A stretch of 64,000 nt of DNA from Neisseria zoodegmatis (GTDB lineage: Bacteria; Pseudomonadota; Gammaproteobacteria; Burkholderiales; Neisseriaceae), in assembly GCF_900187305.1 (NCBI RefSeq), contig NZ_LT906434.1, forward strand, positions 1,798,001 through 1,862,000. Reading direction: 5' to 3'. How positions within the stretch are numbered: the first letter of the stretch is position 1; each line of letters begins with the position of its first letter. The notes beneath the pieces were generated by a model, which was given only the letters and a program-made list of their open reading frames with translations, searched no databases and was not told the origin of the DNA. The position numbers and the translations under genes are program-made. Positions 59,696 to 64,000 of the stretch are shown one piece after another.

Positions 59696-61834
59696 ATGTT
59701 CAACAAACACGTTAAATCTTTCCAATACGGCGAGCACACCGTTACCCTCGAAACCGGCGAAATCGCCCGCCAAGCCGCGGCGGCCGTGAAAGTTTCTATG
59801 GGCGACACTGTGGTTTTGGTGGCCGTTACCGCCAATAAAGACGTTAAAGAAGGCCAAGACTTTTTCCCGCTGACGGTTGATTATCTCGAGCGCACTTATG
59901 CTGCGGGTAAAATCCCCGGCGGTTTCTTCAAACGCGAAGGCAAGCAAAGCGAAAAAGAAATCCTCACCAGCCGCTTGATCGACCGCCCCATCCGCCCGCT
60001 GTTCCCCGAAGGTTTCTACCACGACATTCAAATCGTAGCGATGGTTGTTTCCGTTGACCCCGAAATCGACTCCGACATCCCCGCCATGATCGGTGCTTCT
60101 GCTGCGCTGGTGTTGAGCGGCGTGCCGTTTGCAGGCCCGATCGGTGCCGCACGCGTGGGTTATGTGAACAATGTTTACGTGCTGAACCCGACCAAAGCGC
60201 AACTGGCTAAATCGCAAATGGATTTGGTGGTTGCCGGCACGCAAAAAGCCGTGCTGATGGTCGAATCCGAAGCGCAAGAGCTGCCCGAGCACGTGATGTT
60301 GGGCGCGGTGGTTTACGGCCACGAGCAAATGCAGGCCGTAATTAACGCTATCAATGAATTTGCCGACGAAGTCAACCCCGAAGTTTGGGATTGGAAAGCA
60401 CCGGAAACCAACGAAGAATTGGTGGCCAAAGTTCGTGGAATTTCCGGCACCACGATTGCCGAAGCGTTCAAAATCCGCCAAAAACAAGCCCGTTCCGCCA
60501 AATTGGACGAAGCTTGGAATGCGGTTAAAGATGCGTTGATTACCGAAGAAACCGACACGCTCACCGCCAACGAAATCAAAGGCATTTTCAAACAACTGGA
60601 AGCCGACGTGGTGCGCGGTCAGATTTTGGACGGCCAACCGCGTATCGACGGCCGCGACACCCGCACCGTGCGCCCGATCAACATCCAAACCGGCGTATTG
60701 CCGCGCACCCACGGTTCCGCCCTGTTTACCCGCGGCGAAACCCAAGCTTTGGCAGTAGCCACTTTGGGCACCCAGCGCGACGAGCAAATCATTGATGCCT
60801 TGAGCGGCGAATACACCGACCGCTTCATGCTGCACTACAACTTCCCGCCATACTCTACCGGCGAAGTGGGCCGCATGGGTGCGCCGAAACGCCGCGAAAT
60901 CGGCCATGGCCGCTTGGCCAAACGCGCGCTGGTTGCCGTGTTGCCTTCGCCGGAAGAATTCAGCTACACCATGCGCGTGGTTTCCGAAATTACCGAGTCT
61001 AACGGTTCGTCTTCGATGGCTTCCGTGTGCGGCGGCTGTTTGAGCCTGCTGTCTGCCGGTGTGCCGCTGAAAGCACACGTTGCCGGTATCGCCATGGGCT
61101 TGATTTTGGAAAACAACAAATTCGCCGTGTTAACCGACATTTTGGGCGACGAAGACCACTTGGGCGATATGGACTTTAAAGTAGCCGGCACCACCGAAGG
61201 CGTTACCGCGCTGCAAATGGATATTAAGATTCAAGGCATTACCAAAGAAATCATGCAGATTGCTTTGGAGCAGGCCAAAGAAGCGCGTCTGCACATTCTG
61301 GCGCAAATGAAAGAAGCCGTTGAAGGCCCGCAAGAGCTGTCTCAACACGCTCCGCGCCTGTTTACCATCAAAATCCATCCCGACAAAATCCGTGATGTGA
61401 TCGGTAAAGGCGGCGAAACCATCCGCGGCATTACCGCGCAAACCGGCACCGAAATCAATATCGCCGACGACGGCACGGTAACCATTGCCGCCACCACTCA
61501 AGAAGCGGGCGATGCGGCGAAAAAACGCATCGAAGAAATCACCGCCGAAGTGGAAGTGGGCAAAGTGTACGACGGCACGGTATTGAAGCTGCTCGACAAC
61601 AACGTCGGCGCCATCGTTTCCGTGATTCCGGGCAAAGACGGCTTGGTACACATCAGCCAAATCGCCCACGAGCGCGTGAAAAACGTGAGCGACTACCTGC
61701 AAGTCGGCCAAAACGTGAAAGTGAAAGCATTGGAAGTGGACGACCGCGGCCGCGTGCGCCTGTCGATGAAAGCCTTGATCGAAGCGCCCGAACGCGAACC
61801 GCGCCAAGAGCAACAGGCTGACGGCGAGTCGTAA
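59696..61834 (+). CDS. pnp: Polynucleotide phosphorylase
   Basis: Phosphorolytic 3'-5' exoribonuclease of the degradosome, 712 residues. It has two RNase PH domains (about 10-140 and 315-540, with [15 protein letters not shown]), a KH domain ([20 protein letters not shown], near 560) and an S1 domain ([23 protein letters not shown], 620-690). AAAGGA precedes ATG 59696; the upstream frame extension is not family-like. Confidence 0.97.
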   Translation: MFNKHVKSFQYGEHTVTLETGEIARQAAAAVKVSMGDTVVLVAVTANKDVKEGQDFFPLTVDYLERTYAAGKIPGGFFKREGKQSEKEILTSRLIDRPIRPLFPEGFYHDIQIVAMVVSVDPEIDSDIPAMIGASAALVLSGVPFAGPIGAARVGYVNNVYVLNPTKAQLAKSQMDLVVAGTQKAVLMVESEAQELPEHVMLGAVVYGHEQMQAVINAINEFADEVNPEVWDWKAPETNEELVAKVRGISGTTIAEAFKIRQKQARSAKLDEAWNAVKDALITEETDTLTANEIKGIFKQLEADVVRGQILDGQPRIDGRDTRTVRPINIQTGVLPRTHGSALFTRGETQALAVATLGTQRDEQIIDALSGEYTDRFMLHYNFPPYSTGEVGRMGAPKRREIGHGRLAKRALVAVLPSPEEFSYTMRVVSEITESNGSSSMASVCGGCLSLLSAGVPLKAHVAGIAMGLILENNKFAVLTDILGDEDHLGDMDFKVAGTTEGVTALQMDIKIQGITKEIMQIALEQAKEARLHILAQMKEAVEGPQELSQHAPRLFTIKIHPDKIRDVIGKGGETIRGITAQTGTEINIADDGTVTIAATTQEAGDAAKKRIEEITAEVEVGKVYDGTVLKLLDNNVGAIVSVIPGKDGLVHISQIAHERVKNVSDYLQVGQNVKVKALEVDDRGRVRLSMKALIEAPEREPRQEQQADGES

Positions 61835-61849
61835 TCCAGTCTGTACAAG

Positions 61850-61878
61850 AGGCCGTCTGAAAAAATTTCAGACGGCCT
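61850..61878. terminator. DUS-pair terminator of pnp
   Basis: AGGCCGTCTGAAA and TTTCAGACGGCCT with a 3-base loop, followed by TATT. Confidence 0.75.
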
Positions 61879-61929
61879 TATTCCATTTATGACCGATGCC
61901 GTCTGAAAAAACGGTTGACGGAAAAATAA

Positions 61930-62844
<915 letters not shown>

Positions 62845-62865
62845 GGCGAATCCTTATAACGAGAG

Positions 62866-62897
62866 AGGCCGTCTGAAAAAAGATTTTCAGACGGCCT
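62866..62897. terminator. Shared DUS-pair terminator
   Basis: AGGCCGTCTGAAA (62866-62878) and TTTCAGACGGCCT (62885-62897) between converging hemF and the EamA gene. Confidence 0.75.
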
Positions 62898-62919
62898 CAA
62901 TAATATTTACCTCAAACCA

Positions 62920-63795
62920 CTATATGCCCAACCAGCCCGATACCACCGGCCAGTAAAACAAACAGCCTATCGCGCACACCGCCACCACGATACCGGCCGC
63001 ATTGATGGTGCTGATTTTTTCTTTAAACGCCAACGCACCCACCAGCGTGCCCAACACAATCACACCGATGTTCATGCCAGCAAACACCAGCGTAGGGTTG
63101 CTGCTCATTACCTGATGCGCCCGTACATAAGTAAAAATGTTGGCAAAATTCAAACAGCCCAACACCAAGCCGCCCAGCACGCCCGCCGCAGTCCATTTGG
63201 TTGATTTGGAAAACAGATACGCAAACATCAGCACCGCCGCCAAACAGAAAGCAATCAACAAGTTGCCCGAAAAAGCCGTGCCACTTTTCGCCACCTGTTT
63301 AAACAGAATATCAATCACGCCATAGCCCGCCCACACGCCGAGCAGCAACAGCGCACCGGCGGCGAAGCCTGCCGATTTCTTACCGCCGTCCGATTTCCAC
63401 AGCAGGCAGAACAAAGCCGTAAACGCCAGTGCCAAGCCGATCAAACGGCCTTGCGTCAACTGCTCACCAAACAGCGTAAACGATGCCGCCACCGGCAAAA
63501 ACAGCGACAGCCGCTGCGCCGCGTCCGACTTCACAATCCCCGTTTTATCTACCGCTCTGCCCATAATGATGAACACCACCGGCAGCAGCACGCCCAAAGC
63601 CGCAAACAGCCACCATGTCGGCAGATAAGCCTTCCAAGCATAAAGGTCGGGCTTGAGAAAATACATACACAAAGCAATGGCCGCGATATAGTTCACCGCC
63701 ACCGCCTGCTCGATATCGATTTTTTTAGAACGCGCCACCTTCAGCAAAACCGACACCGACACGCTGCACAGAATACTGATAATCAAATAAATCAT
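62920..63795 (-). CDS. EamA/DMT family transporter
   Basis: An inner-membrane protein of about 291 residues with ten predicted helices arranged as two EamA halves; the second half starts near residue 148 (GALLLLGVWAGYGVIDILFK). The drug/metabolite transporter superfamily exports amino acids or metabolites; the substrate is unknown. ATG 63795 begins just at the first helix; a GTG at 63810 in frame is also possible. Confidence 0.8.
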   Translation of the reverse strand: MIYLIISILCSVSVSVLLKVARSKKIDIEQAVAVNYIAAIALCMYFLKPDLYAWKAYLPTWWLFAALGVLLPVVFIIMGRAVDKTGIVKSDAAQRLSLFLPVAASFTLFGEQLTQGRLIGLALAFTALFCLLWKSDGGKKSAGFAAGALLLLGVWAGYGVIDILFKQVAKSGTAFSGNLLIAFCLAAVLMFAYLFSKSTKWTAAGVLGGLVLGCLNFANIFTYVRAHQVMSSNPTLVFAGMNIGVIVLGTLVGALAFKEKISTINAAGIVVAVCAIGCLFYWPVVSGWLGI

Positions 63796-64000
63796 AAGGA
63801 ATACATCCACCCGTCAAAAAGCCGGAACCGCCCGCCGCCACCTGTAAAACCTATCGCAGCCGAACGCGTTTTCCGGCAGGTTCAAACCAACCGTCAGCCG
63901 CGGATTATACCCGCCGCCGCCAAAAAATGTCCTACCGCAACAAGCTCACACAAGGCCGAACCCGGCTACTTTAACCGGCAGTAACGCCCGAAAACCCAGG
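63796..64000. other. End of window, no feature seen
   Basis: A GC-rich stretch with the upstream region of the transporter gene; no gene, repeat or terminator is supported. Confidence 0.4.

Noticed and set aside
59663..61078. A 471-codon leftward frame opposite pnp
   Set aside because: Shadow of the conserved pnp gene; composition rich in Gly, His and Phe as expected for the antisense of a GC-rich gene.

Overview
The window is a Neisseriaceae chromosome, most likely the genus Neisseria. The 12-bp DNA uptake sequence AGGCCGTCTGAA (the AG-DUS dialect) occurs throughout the chromosomal part, often as inverted pairs that act as terminators. A dRS3-type 20-mer is present, and the housekeeping genes are of neisserial type. 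Species cannot be fixed from the sequence alone.

Left chromosomal arm (1-23.4 kb): a haem-uptake group (TonB receptor, methyltransferase, haem-degrading factor), phoH, a 52-residue membrane protein, a LURP-one-like protein, ribF, ridA, apaH, an iron alcohol dehydrogenase, yicC, rph, a small lipoprotein, coaBC, an exported tyrosine-phosphatase-like protein, cysG, cysI, rbfA, truB, cstA with its ybdD partner, and tRNA-Asn(GTT). Right arm (57.4-64 kb): a phospholipase D family protein, pnp, hemF and an EamA transporter.

Between them lies a complete 34-kb integrative and conjugative element (ICE) inserted in the 3' end of tRNA-Asn. It is bounded by a perfect 49-bp repeat (attL 23416-23464, attR 57387-57435). 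Modules from left to right: tyrosine integrase and an excisionase-like HTH; TraM/TraL/TrbM-like genes and small accessory genes; a structured leader with a strong promoter and an rrn-type boxA; a divergent phage-like repressor/Cro pair and a replication-initiation-like gene; TraK-like gene and a predicted oriT with an IncP-type nic site (CCTATCCTG/C); yefM-yoeB; MOBP relaxase, MobC, a 1169-residue TOPRIM primase, coupling protein and SSB; nuclease and DUF2786 genes; and a complete virB1-virB11 type IV secretion set with an EexN-like lipoprotein.

Two regulatory insertions in the virB cluster stand out. The first is an AntA-type antirepressor preceded by a C4-like structured RNA. Together with a repressor that lacks the S24 catalytic residues, it forms a P1-phage-like immunity circuit. 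The second is a tandem pair of roughly 285-bp units between virB7 and the antirepressor, encoded opposite to the virB genes. Each unit has a -10 box, two mutually exclusive leader hairpins with compensatory changes, a hairpin covering the ribosome-binding site, a 30-residue basic/hydrophobic peptide, a terminator, and a consensus-like antisense promoter inside the peptide gene. This is the layout of a type I toxin-antitoxin system (AapA/IsoA-like architecture) and is the best candidate for an undescribed system here.

All functional statements are inferred from sequence reading; no database search was run.
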